44,093 bases of DNA from DAOTVS01 sp034436375 (GTDB lineage Bacteria; Chloroflexota; Anaerolineae; SpSt-313), in assembly GCA_034436375.1 (NCBI GenBank), contig DAOTVS010000152.1:1-44093 (forward strand), given 5' to 3'. Below, one piece after another: positions 1 to 7,049 of this stretch. Position numbers and translations under genes: made by a program. The notes under the pieces were generated by a model, which saw nothing but the letters and a program-made list of their open reading frames with translations, was not told where the DNA came from and made no database searches. Numbering within the stretch: the first letter of the stretch is position 1; each line of letters opens with the position of its first letter.

Positions 1-26
1 CCGCTGCCCGCCTCTGCGGGCAGCGG
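1..26. terminator. GC-rich hairpin at window edge
   Basis: Arms of 11 bases at 1-11 and 16-26 are perfectly complementary around a CTCT loop. No T-run follows on either side within view. It could end a transcript coming from the left or the leftward nuclease gene at 121-870. The function is inferred from the fold only. Confidence 0.4.
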
Positions 27-120
27 CACACACCGACCGCCAGACCCACTTACGGGGCATACCAGCCCAGTGCGCAACGTGAAACCCGGCAGGCGGGGCC
101 GGCCATGCACCCGCGGTGTA

Positions 121-870
121 TCATGGGTGTCCCTCTGTCATGGGCCGCGCATACCGGCACGCGGGATAGTTGGGGCAGCCGAGATAGTGCTCGCCCGTGT
201 GCGGGTCCCGCCGGTGCACGAGCTCCTTGCCGCACTGTGGGCACAGCGGCCGCAGGGCCGCCGCAGGCGCAGGCGGCGCTGGGCGCCGCCGCGCAGGCCT
301 CCGCAGCGGCGCCTGCGCCAGGGCCTCCCCATCCCAGACTTCGATCGGCTTGCCTTGGATCCATTCAGCTGCCGGGCGAGTGAGCTGCCCCGTCGTCACC
401 AGGAACGCCCGGTCGGCGCCGGCATCGTACATGGCCCCATAGAGGTCACGCAACACCGGCTCGCCTACCGTGCGGCCCCGGAAGCGCTTGCACTGTACAA
501 TCGCCCGCTCGCCTGCCCGCTCCACCATCAGGTCCACCCCGTGATCGCCCGTTGCAGCCGTAACCTCCACCTGCCAGCCCAGGGCGCGAAAGCGGGCTGC
601 CGCCCAGTCCTCAAAGGCCTCAGGCGAGAGCGCCTGCAACTCGCGCAGCGTACGGCGGCCCCGCAGGCGGTCGAAGAAGGCGCTCGCGGCCAGCCACCAC
701 GATACAATGAGCGCCGCGGTAAAGCACGCCAGGGTGACATAATTGACAGGACCGCCCAGCCAGCGGCTGAGCGCATCGTAGGCAACCGTCACCGCCCAGA
801 TGAAGGTCACTGCGAGGGCAAATGTCAGCTCCCATGGCCCGTGGGCCGGTGTGCGCTGTTGGCTGCCCAT
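121..870 (-). CDS. membrane-anchored Mrr-like restriction endonuclease with C4 zinc finger
   Basis: The 249-residue product has two hydrophobic segments (about residues 15-33 and 43-64). An Mrr-type PD-(D/E)xK nuclease domain follows (about 75-180), with the catalytic pattern GDHGVD (Asp113) and QCK (Gln126-Lys128). The C-terminus carries a topoisomerase-I-type zinc finger starting CPQCGK and ending CPNYPAC. Mrr-fold enzymes cleave modified or foreign DNA; the membrane anchor suggests action at the inner membrane. A diverged paralogue with the same three-part design lies at 8634-9470. No methyltransferase gene is adjacent, so a classical restriction-modification role is not supported. The start is ATG after a modest GAGG site. 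Confidence 0.85.
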   Translation of the reverse strand: MGSQQRTPAHGPWELTFALAVTFIWAVTVAYDALSRWLGGPVNYVTLACFTAALIVSWWLAASAFFDRLRGRRTLRELQALSPEAFEDWAAARFRALGWQVEVTAATGDHGVDLMVERAGERAIVQCKRFRGRTVGEPVLRDLYGAMYDAGADRAFLVTTGQLTRPAAEWIQGKPIEVWDGEALAQAPLRRPARRRPAPPAPAAALRPLCPQCGKELVHRRDPHTGEHYLGCPNYPACRYARPMTEGHP

Positions 871-1169
871 GGGTCAGTGCCTCGGCCCAAGGCCGGCCGG
901 GCCTTGGCTGGAGGGCGGCATATCTGGATTCAGGTAGAGGGAAAACATGGGGCGCCTGGCCTCTTGGGTTGGTGATCATACGCAAACCGGTAACAGGCTC
1001 ATTCTACCACAGGCCGTCGTAGAGTGCTACAAGCGCCTGCCATATCTCTGTGCCCCGATTGCGAGGCAACATCGCATGCGCTGCAGAGGATCATCTGGCG
1101 CGGGGTCCCCTGTACAGATACGTAGACCGGGAGCGAAGGAGGCGATATTCTTTTGCTGAATATGCACAA

Positions 1170-1198
1170 TTGACACCCAGTCATTAATAAGGTACAAT
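1170..1198 (+). promoter_or_regulatory. sigma-70-type promoter driving the M-box leader
   Basis: TTGACA (1170-1175) and TACAAT (1193-1198) are separated by 17 bases, a near-consensus vegetative promoter. Transcription would start near 1205, just before the first conserved helix of the M-box. Confidence 0.8.
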
Positions 1199-1212
1199 AA
1201 TGCTGCAATAAG

Positions 1213-1372
1213 GACCCTCGTTAGGCGAGGCGTCTGCGCTGTATACAGGCCGCTGCTCCCAAACGTCGAGAGACGCCCAAGAGTCGGTCAGGCATGGCCG
1301 GATTAAGGCTTTGCTCAATGCGGCTGGGATGGATTCCCTACGACGCGCAGTGCTGAAGCTCAACCAGTGGGG
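1213..1372 (+). promoter_or_regulatory. M-box (ykoK leader) Mg2+ riboswitch
   Basis: The segment carries the conserved M-box blocks in order: CTCGTTAGGCGAGG near the 5' end (1217-1230), CCGCTGCTCCCAAACGTCG followed by AGAGACGCC (about 1250-1280), ATGCGGCTGGGATGG (about 1318-1332), and CAGTGCTGAAGCTC at the 3' end (about 1349-1362). M-box RNAs bind several Mg2+ ions and normally switch off Mg2+ transporter genes (mgtE, corA, mgtA) by terminator formation. Here a promoter precedes it and an intrinsic terminator follows at 1404-1437. No Mg2+ transporter is recognisable downstream; the next gene is an MFS transporter at 1815. Confidence 0.9.
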
Positions 1373-1403
1373 GCAGCCCGGCTATGGCGCGCCGCCGGGC
1401 AGG

Positions 1404-1437
1404 CCTCCCTGTTTGTGAGACGGGGAGGTTTCTTTTT
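1404..1437 (+). terminator. intrinsic terminator, expression platform of the M-box
   Basis: CCTCCC (1404-1409) pairs with GGGAGG (1423-1428), followed at once by TTTCTTTTT. It lies about 30 bases after the aptamer, the usual place for the Mg2+-controlled terminator. Confidence 0.85.
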
Positions 1438-1566
1438 GCCCCTGGGACGTAGCTGTACATGGCGAGTCTGATCGGCCCGGGAGTAGAAGGGGGGTGAGCG
1501 CGTGGACGATGTTCCGAGTGAACACCAGAGCACAGGTCATGGCTTGCCCAAGCGGAAGATTGGCGC

Positions 1567-1610
1567 TGCAGGCGGGGCCGGGGCGCTGCGATGCGCTGCC
1601 CCGTACCTGC
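1567..1610 (+). other. long hairpin between two terminators, possible structured RNA
   Basis: GCAGG and CCTGC close a helix that continues through GGGGC-type pairs to a loop around TGCGAT. It lies in the 375 bases between the M-box terminator and the MFS gene, where no coding region is convincing. I cannot assign it to a known RNA family. Confidence 0.35.
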
Positions 1611-1668
1611 TGTCGTTGGAGCGATTGCCGGTTAACAACTGACGCGGCGCTCCCCACAGTTCGGCATG

Positions 1669-1703
1669 CGCCACTTCCGCTGCGGAGGTGGCGTTTTTGT
1701 TTC
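1669..1703 (+). terminator. second intrinsic terminator in the leader of the MFS gene
   Basis: CGCCAC (1669-1674) pairs with GTGGCG (1688-1693), with further pairing inside, followed by TTTTTGTTT. It sits about 110 bases upstream of the MFS start, so read-through from the M-box promoter would meet two terminators in tandem. Confidence 0.8.
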
Positions 1704-1814
1704 CCTGCCCTCCTCCTGGCGTAGCCGTGGCCCCAACCTGTCTTCCATTCACCCACGGTGGTTGCCCGGAGCCCGGCGCAGTACGGTGCCGGTGCTCACG
1801 ATCAGGAGGAGCCT

Positions 1815-3182
1815 ATGTTCAACCAGGTAACGGCCGCCGTCAAGCAGTTGCGTGCGCCGGCGGCGACGCGTGAAGACCGCAATATCCGGCTGCTGATGCT
1901 GGAAACCGCTCTGGCCGGAGCCGAGTACGCCGGCATCTTTACCTTCCTGCCGGTCTTCCTGGTGCGCCTGGGGGCGTCGCCCGTGACCGTCAGCCTGCTG
2001 ACGGCGCTGCCTTCACTGATGGCGGTCCTCTTCGCCCTGTTGGGCGGGGCGCTGGCCGTGCGCTGGCGGCATATCGTGCACGAGAGCGCTCGCTGGTTCT
2101 GGGTGATGCGCCTCTGCTACCTGGGCATCTGCGCCGCCGTTCTGCTCGCGCCGCCCATCGCCACGCCGGCTATCGTCATCCTGCTCGGCCTGTCGGCTAT
2201 CCCGGGCACGATTGGAAGCACCGTCTTTTACGATGTCCTGGCCGACGCCGTCTCGCCGCAGAGCCGGCCGCTGGTCAACGGCGCACGTTGGGCTCTGCTG
2301 GGCCTGACGGCGGCGGTGGGCGTGGCCATCTTCGGCCAGTTGCTGGCGGCGCTGCCCACACCGGCCGGCTACCTGCTCGTGTTCGCCCTTTCCTGCGGCT
2401 GCGGCCTGCTGAGCACCTGGTTCTACTCTCGCCTGGAGGTGCCTGAGCGTAGCCTGCAGCCGGCCGCTGCGGCACGATCTTCGTGGCAGGCCCGGGCCGC
2501 CGCGTTCCTGCAGCCGATCACGGCCGGAGGGCGCTTTGCCATTTACCTGGGCGTGACGGCCGTCATGCGCGTAGGCTTTTTCCTGCCCAGCGGCATCTGG
2601 ACCGTGTTCCTGGTGCGTAACCTGGGCGCCTCCGACTCGTGGATCGGGTGGCGCATGACCACCGAGAACCTGGCCCTGACCGTAGGCTATTACCTGTGGG
2701 GCCGCATTGCGAGCCGGCGCGGGCACGCGGGCATGTTCGCTCTGGTCAGCCTGGTGCTGGGCGCCTGCACGATCGCGACCAGCCTGGTCACCCGCGAGGT
2801 GCGTTGGGTGCTCTTCATCCTGGCCGTGTGCTCGGGGTTCTTTTACCCGGGCATCGAGGTCAGCCTGTTCGAGGGCCTGTTGGACGCCATGCCGGCCGAC
2901 CGGCGGCCGCGCTATGTGGCCATCAACACGGCCCTGGCCAACGTAATCGCCTTTGCCGCGCCCATCGCAGGTGCCTCTCTGGCCGAGTGGATCGGCATCC
3001 CTCAGGTCATGGCGATAGGGGGAGTGAGCCTGGTCATCTGCGCGGCCCTGGCCCGGCTCTTCCTCATGGCTCGGCCGGCGGGCATGCCTGTGCAGGAGCG
3101 GGCGGCAGATGGGGCCTCTGATCCGGCCGCTCCGGGCGCTTCAGCCCTGACCGGCCCCTGCGCGGCGCCCGACTCATTATAG
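1815..3182 (+). CDS. MFS transporter
   Basis: The 455-residue product is a polytopic membrane protein with about 12 hydrophobic segments and the two-bundle layout of the major facilitator superfamily. It has a charged central loop near residues 210-235 and a Pro/Ala-rich cytoplasmic tail. The ATG at 1815 is chosen because AGGAGG lies seven bases upstream; an in-frame ATG at 1758 has no such site. The substrate cannot be told. A predicted isoprenylcysteine-type methyltransferase follows after six bases, so the two are probably co-transcribed. The upstream leader holds an M-box riboswitch and two terminators, which may control it. Confidence 0.88.
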   Translation: MFNQVTAAVKQLRAPAATREDRNIRLLMLETALAGAEYAGIFTFLPVFLVRLGASPVTVSLLTALPSLMAVLFALLGGALAVRWRHIVHESARWFWVMRLCYLGICAAVLLAPPIATPAIVILLGLSAIPGTIGSTVFYDVLADAVSPQSRPLVNGARWALLGLTAAVGVAIFGQLLAALPTPAGYLLVFALSCGCGLLSTWFYSRLEVPERSLQPAAAARSSWQARAAAFLQPITAGGRFAIYLGVTAVMRVGFFLPSGIWTVFLVRNLGASDSWIGWRMTTENLALTVGYYLWGRIASRRGHAGMFALVSLVLGACTIATSLVTREVRWVLFILAVCSGFFYPGIEVSLFEGLLDAMPADRRPRYVAINTALANVIAFAAPIAGASLAEWIGIPQVMAIGGVSLVICAALARLFLMARPAGMPVQERAADGASDPAAPGASALTGPCAAPDSL

Positions 3183-3188
3183 AGAGGT

Positions 3189-3896
3189 GTGCGATGGCTG
3201 AACCAAACCCAGCGCCTGCCGAGCCAGAGTGCGCGGCTCATAGGAAGGCTCCTGGCCCTCCTGACCCTGCTCGGCGGCCTATTGTTCCTCTGCGCCGGCC
3301 GGCTGGATTGGCTGCAGGCCTGGCTCTTTGTGCTCGCTTACGGCGCTTTTCTGCTCACCTATGGCCTGTGGGTCCTGCGCCGCGACCCGGGGCAGCTCGC
3401 CGAGCGCAGCCGGGCCGGCCGCAACGTCAAGGGCTGGGACCGGATCATCATTGCGGTCTACACGGCCCTGCTGATCGCCCTGCTGGTCGTGGCAGGACTC
3501 GATGCCGGGCGTTTCCGCTGGGCCCCGGCGCCGCTGCTCCTGCAGGGCCTGGGCTGGTTGGGGCTGCTGCTGGCGGGCGGCCTCATCATGTGGGTCGCTT
3601 CGGTGAACACTTTTCTTTCCCGGCTGGTGCGCATCCAGGGTGAGCGCGGCCACCGGGTGATCACCGTGGGCCCCTACCGCTGGGTGCGTCACCCCATGTA
3701 TGCCGGCATCATCATCTTGGCGCTCGGTGTGCCCCTCGTGCTTGGCTCCACTTGGGGCCTGGTCCCCGGCGCGCTGATCGGCGTCCTATTCGTCCTCCGC
3801 ACCGCCCTGGAGGACCGCACCCTGCAGTCCGAGCTGCCGGGCTACCGGGAGTATGCCGGGCGCGTGCGCTATCGCCTGCTGCCCGGAATATGGTAA
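3189..3896 (+). CDS. isoprenylcysteine carboxyl methyltransferase (ICMT)-like membrane methyltransferase
   Basis: The 235-residue membrane protein has about five hydrophobic segments and the ICMT/PEMT-type cofactor signature near its C-terminus: GPYRWVRHPMYAG (about residues 158-170), then a Glu-Asp pair and PGYREYAGRVRYRLLP. Eukaryotic members methylate prenylcysteine. Bacterial members are mostly uncharacterised and may methylate small amines, thiols or isoprenoid lipids. The start is the in-frame GTG, six bases after the MFS stop; its ribosome site is poor, so translation may be coupled to the upstream gene. Confidence 0.8.
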   Translation: MRWLNQTQRLPSQSARLIGRLLALLTLLGGLLFLCAGRLDWLQAWLFVLAYGAFLLTYGLWVLRRDPGQLAERSRAGRNVKGWDRIIIAVYTALLIALLVVAGLDAGRFRWAPAPLLLQGLGWLGLLLAGGLIMWVASVNTFLSRLVRIQGERGHRVITVGPYRWVRHPMYAGIIILALGVPLVLGSTWGLVPGALIGVLFVLRTALEDRTLQSELPGYREYAGRVRYRLLPGIW

Positions 3897-3915
3897 GGGA
3901 CGGGCGGGGCTATTG

Positions 3916-3944
3916 TTGACACCATGCCCTGCGTATCGTAGAAT
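3916..3944 (+). promoter_or_regulatory. sigma-70-type promoter of the MntA/HepT operon
   Basis: TTGACA (3916-3921), a 17-base spacer and TAGAAT (3939-3944) lie 35 bases before the start of the nucleotidyltransferase gene. Confidence 0.75.
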
Positions 3945-3979
3945 ATACAGGCCAGAATGAAGGACGGGGAGGAAGATGC

Positions 3980-4279
3980 ATGCTTCAGATAGCGGTGGAT
4001 CGTGCCCGAATCGCCCGTTTCTGCCGGAAACACCACATTCGCAGGCTTTCCTTCTTCGGCTCGGTCCTGCGTTCTGACTTTTCTCCTGCCAGTGATGTCG
4101 ACGTCCTGGTCGAGTTTGAGCCGGGCCACACGCCGGGCTTGCGCTTCTTCACCATGCAGGAGGAACTCTCCCAGATCCTCGGGCGCCGGGTTGATCTCAA
4201 CACCGTCCACTTCCTGAGTCCTTATTTTGCTGAAGAGGTGCGGGCCGAGGCTGAGGTGCAGTATGAGCAGACGGGATAA
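3980..4279 (+). CDS. mntA: MntA-type minimal nucleotidyltransferase antitoxin
   Basis: The 99-residue protein has the minimal nucleotidyltransferase signature GSVLRSDFSPASDVDVLVEF (residues 27-46), in which Gly27-Ser28 and Asp39/Asp41 form the GSx10DxD active site. In characterised MntA/HepT pairs this enzyme polyadenylylates (AMPylates) a tyrosine of HepT and so neutralises it. The overlapping downstream gene encodes a HepT protein with the target motif, so the same role is expected here. The pair has its own promoter at 3916-3944. Confidence 0.9.
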   Translation: MLQIAVDRARIARFCRKHHIRRLSFFGSVLRSDFSPASDVDVLVEFEPGHTPGLRFFTMQEELSQILGRRVDLNTVHFLSPYFAEEVRAEAEVQYEQTG

Positions 4280-4610
4280 GCTCCTTCTGCGTCACATGCT
4301 TGACCACTCGCGGGAAGCTATCTCCCTCACGCAGGGCCGGACGCGCACGGATTTGGACTCTGACCGGCTGCTCAACCTGGCTCTGGTGCGCCTGTTGGAG
4401 ATTGTCGGCGAAGCAGCTGCACGCATGCCCAAAGATGGCTGCGCTCGCTATCCCGAGATCCCATGGCCGGAGATTGTCGGCCTGCGGAACCGCCTCATCC
4501 ATGGCTACGATGCCGTAGATTTCGACGTGCTCTGGCAGGTCATCTCTCAGGACCTGCCTACTTTGGTGACTACCCTCGAAGCGCTCCTGGCGCAGGAAAC
4601 GACCTCCTAA
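4263..4610 (+). CDS. hepT: HepT-type toxin (HEPN ribonuclease)
   Basis: The 115-residue helical HEPN-domain protein carries RNRLIHGY (residues 75-82), which matches the catalytic Rx4HxY motif of HepT RNases; Tyr82 is the expected AMPylation site. The ATG at 4263 lies inside the end of the mntA-like gene (17-base overlap), the usual order and coupling for this toxin-antitoxin type. The length is typical and both partners look intact. Such pairs have been linked to stress and phage response, but nothing here shows the trigger. Confidence 0.9.
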   Translation: MSRRDKLLLRHMLDHSREAISLTQGRTRTDLDSDRLLNLALVRLLEIVGEAAARMPKDGCARYPEIPWPEIVGLRNRLIHGYDAVDFDVLWQVISQDLPTLVTTLEALLAQETTS

Positions 4611-4644
4611 CACCAACATCTTGGACCCAGTTCGGATAGAGCTT

Positions 4645-4672
4645 TTGACACGAACCCGTCCGGGTGTAGAAT
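4645..4672 (+). promoter_or_regulatory. sigma-70-type promoter of the epimerase/oxidoreductase operon
   Basis: TTGACA (4645-4650) and TAGAAT (4667-4672) are 16 bases apart, about 100 bases before the start at 4775. Confidence 0.7.
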
Positions 4673-4774
4673 GCGCGCTGCATGCTGTCACTCCACCTTC
4701 AGGCCCCTGGCTCGCGTGGCCTGCGCCTATTTTTGGCGCTCCGCCTGGGCAGCATGCACTCAAGAGGAGGACAC

Positions 4775-5656
4775 ATGGAAGGGATGCACATCGGTTGTGG
4801 GCAGATCACCTGGCCGCGCAACATGCCCGAAGAGCAGGTTCTCTCCGAGATCGCCCAGGCCGGCTATGAGGGGGCCCCGTGCGCCCCTCGCTCTGGGCGC
4901 ACGGCCAAAGAGACTGTTGCCCTTTTCGCCCGCTTTGGGCTAAAGCCCGCCCCCGGCTACCTGAGCGGCCTTTTCTGGGTGCCGGCAGAGCGAGGGGGCA
5001 TCCTCGAAGCAGCGCGCCGGCAGGCGGCATTCATGGCCGAGGTCGGCTGCACCGAGCTTTTTGTAGCCGCAGACGGCTTTGACCGTTGGACCACCCCGCG
5101 CGGCCTTACCCGCGCTCAGATCGCCGGGCACGTGCAGCCTGCGGACATGCTCTCTCCCGATGAGTTCAAGCGCTTCGGTGAAGTATTGAGCGAGGTCGGG
5201 CGCATCACCCTCGCCGCTGGTGTTCGCTCGTGCGTGCACAATCACGTTGGCACCCCCCTCGAAACGCGCGCGGAGATCGATGCCCTCTTTGCTTGCGTCG
5301 ACCGCAGCGTCGTCTTCCAGGGGCCCGATATCGGCCACCTGGTCTGGGGCGGCGCCGACGTGCTGGAGTTCTGCCGCGCCTATGGCGATAGCATCAAGGC
5401 GCTCCACATCAAGGACATGGACGCCGCCGTTATCCGCGAGGGGGTGGCCCACGATTGGGACTATGCGGCGTTCTCCGACCACGGCATCTTTGCCGAGATC
5501 GGCCGGGGCATGGTGGATTGGCCGGCCTTCCGCGACCTGCTGCAGACCATCGGCTACCAGGGCTGGATCATCGTCGAGACCGACCGCACCACCCTGCCCA
5601 CCGCCTTGGAAAGCGCCCAGATCAGCCGGGCCTACCTCCGCAGCATCGGTTTCTGA
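4775..5656 (+). CDS. sugar phosphate isomerase/epimerase family protein, IolE (inosose dehydratase)-like
   Basis: The 293-residue TIM-barrel protein is of the xylose-isomerase-like/AP-endonuclease-2 family. Metal-ligand regions are visible: HNHVGTPLET (His155, His157), DIGHLVWGG (Asp185, His188), HIKD (211-214) and the late VETDR. HNH-GT-ET and the DIGH-HIKD spacing resemble IolE, which dehydrates 2-keto-myo-inositol. The ATG at 4775 follows a perfect GAGGAGG. It is followed after about 100 bases by a Gfo/Idh/MocA oxidoreductase and then an MFS carrier, a combination usual for inositol-like polyol or sugar-acid breakdown. The exact substrate is not determined by sequence. Confidence 0.82.
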   Translation: MEGMHIGCGQITWPRNMPEEQVLSEIAQAGYEGAPCAPRSGRTAKETVALFARFGLKPAPGYLSGLFWVPAERGGILEAARRQAAFMAEVGCTELFVAADGFDRWTTPRGLTRAQIAGHVQPADMLSPDEFKRFGEVLSEVGRITLAAGVRSCVHNHVGTPLETRAEIDALFACVDRSVVFQGPDIGHLVWGGADVLEFCRAYGDSIKALHIKDMDAAVIREGVAHDWDYAAFSDHGIFAEIGRGMVDWPAFRDLLQTIGYQGWIIVETDRTTLPTALESAQISRAYLRSIGF

Positions 5657-5676
5657 CCTGGCATTACAACCGTACT

Positions 5677-5710
5677 CGCTCACTGGGGATCGGTGGTATC
5701 CTGGTGAGCG
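5677..5710 (+). other. intergenic hairpin between the epimerase and oxidoreductase genes
   Basis: CGCTCAC (5677-5683) pairs with GTGAGCG (5704-5710), with GGGAT/ATCC pairing inside. No T-run follows. It may stabilise or attenuate the operon mRNA. Confidence 0.45.
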
Positions 5711-5754
5711 GTGCTGTAGTGGAATAGGGTGAGGGTCACCCGAAGGAGGATCTC

Positions 5755-6816
5755 ATGGTGCTCAGAATTGGTTTGATTGGCTGTGGTGGTATCATGGAAG
5801 GGCACGTGGAGGGCTGGAAGGCCGTCCGCGACCGGGCTGAGATTGTCGCCGTGTCCGACGTCGTCCGCGCCAATGCGGAGCGGCGCATTGCCCAGGCTGG
5901 CGTCAGCGGTATCCCCATCTACGAGGATTATCACGACCTTCTCGCCGACAAGTCCATCGATGCTGTGGATATAGCCCTGCCGCACCACCTGCACCGCGAC
6001 TCGATCGTCGCCGCGGCGGAAGCGGGCAAGCATATCCTGTCGGAAAAGCCCTTCTGCCGCACCCTGGCGGAGGCTGACGATATTGCTGCCGCAGTCAAGA
6101 AGAGCGGCGTGCGTATGATGGCGGCCCATAACCAGATCTTCTTCCCTGCCGTCCTACAGGCCCGTCAGATGATCATGAACGGTGACCTGGGCAAAATCTA
6201 CCTTATCAACTCGGCCGATTGCTATGCCCACCGTGCCCCTCTGGACCTTAACAAGGCCAATTGGGCCAAGCCCGTGGTGCGCGAGAATACCACCTGGCGC
6301 GGCGATCCGGAAAAGATGGGCGGCGGCGAGTTGATCGACACCGGCTATCACCCCATCTACCGCCTTCTCTTCCTCGCCGGACAAGAGCCGGTCGAGGTGA
6401 GCGCCGTACTCGGCACCTACCGGCTGCCCCTCAAGCGCGAGGACACGGCCCATTTGCTGTGCAAGTTCGCCGATGGCATGGTGGGGCGCGTCTACACCAG
6501 CTGGGGCTCCCAGCCCTTCTTCGGGCGCAACACCCTCTTCAACATCATCGGCGAGGCGGGCCAGCTCTGGGGAGAGATCGAAAAGCTTTGGTACCTGCCC
6601 ATCAACTTCCAGACCCCGGCCGAGGTCGAGTTCAAGGGTTGGGATTATGATCGCTCCTTCAAAGCGGAGATCCAACACTTTTGCGACGCCATCGAGGGTG
6701 GCTATGAGCCCCTGTCGTCGGTGGCGGAAGGGACCGCTGCCCTGCGCGTGATCATGGCCGCCTATCGCTCGGCCGAGCAGGGCATCGTGGCCAGCCCCGT
6801 GCCCGGGCTGGGCTGA
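5755..6816 (+). CDS. Gfo/Idh/MocA family NAD(P)-dependent oxidoreductase
   Basis: The 353-residue protein has an N-terminal Rossmann dinucleotide fold (GLIGCGGIMEGH, residues 5-16) and the family motif SEKPFC (about residue 96-101), whose Lys binds substrate. The C-terminal alpha/beta domain includes GGGELIDTGYHP (about 183-194), where Asp and His are the usual catalytic pair. Relatives oxidise or epimerise inositols and sugars. AAGGAGG precedes the ATG by seven bases. It forms an operon-like run with the IolE-like gene and a downstream MFS carrier, although a 37-bp hairpin separates it from the carrier. Confidence 0.88.
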   Translation: MVLRIGLIGCGGIMEGHVEGWKAVRDRAEIVAVSDVVRANAERRIAQAGVSGIPIYEDYHDLLADKSIDAVDIALPHHLHRDSIVAAAEAGKHILSEKPFCRTLAEADDIAAAVKKSGVRMMAAHNQIFFPAVLQARQMIMNGDLGKIYLINSADCYAHRAPLDLNKANWAKPVVRENTTWRGDPEKMGGGELIDTGYHPIYRLLFLAGQEPVEVSAVLGTYRLPLKREDTAHLLCKFADGMVGRVYTSWGSQPFFGRNTLFNIIGEAGQLWGEIEKLWYLPINFQTPAEVEFKGWDYDRSFKAEIQHFCDAIEGGYEPLSSVAEGTAALRVIMAAYRSAEQGIVASPVPGLG

Positions 6817-6833
6817 TCTGAAGGCATATCCAA

Positions 6834-6911
6834 GGGGGGAAGGGGGTCTGGATGGCGCCACAGGTCACCCCGCAGGGTGATCTGTGGCGCCATCCAGACC
6901 CCCTTCCCCCC
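6834..6911. repeat. 37-bp long inverted repeat (near-perfect hairpin)
   Basis: The left arm at 6834-6870 and right arm at 6875-6911 are complementary over 37 bases, with a single G-T pair and a four-base loop (CGCA). It begins about 18 bases after the oxidoreductase stop. There is no T-run. It is far longer than a normal intrinsic terminator. Confidence 0.85.
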
Positions 6912-7049
6912 CAAAGGCTCATATCGGGCCGGCGCGAAGCGTGTTGCCCGGTCGGCGAAAGACACCGCATCACTCCCCGCCTGGGGGTGTTGTACATAAT
7001 TGCACAGCACTATTCCTGCCCTATGCACCCAGACGGGAGGGTCTATCCA

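Noticed and set aside
1470..1540. Possible yybP-ykoY (Mn2+) riboswitch, from GGGAGTAG after the M-box terminator
   Set aside because: The downstream conserved blocks of that family (the GTC-TCA loop and GCAAGACC end) are missing.
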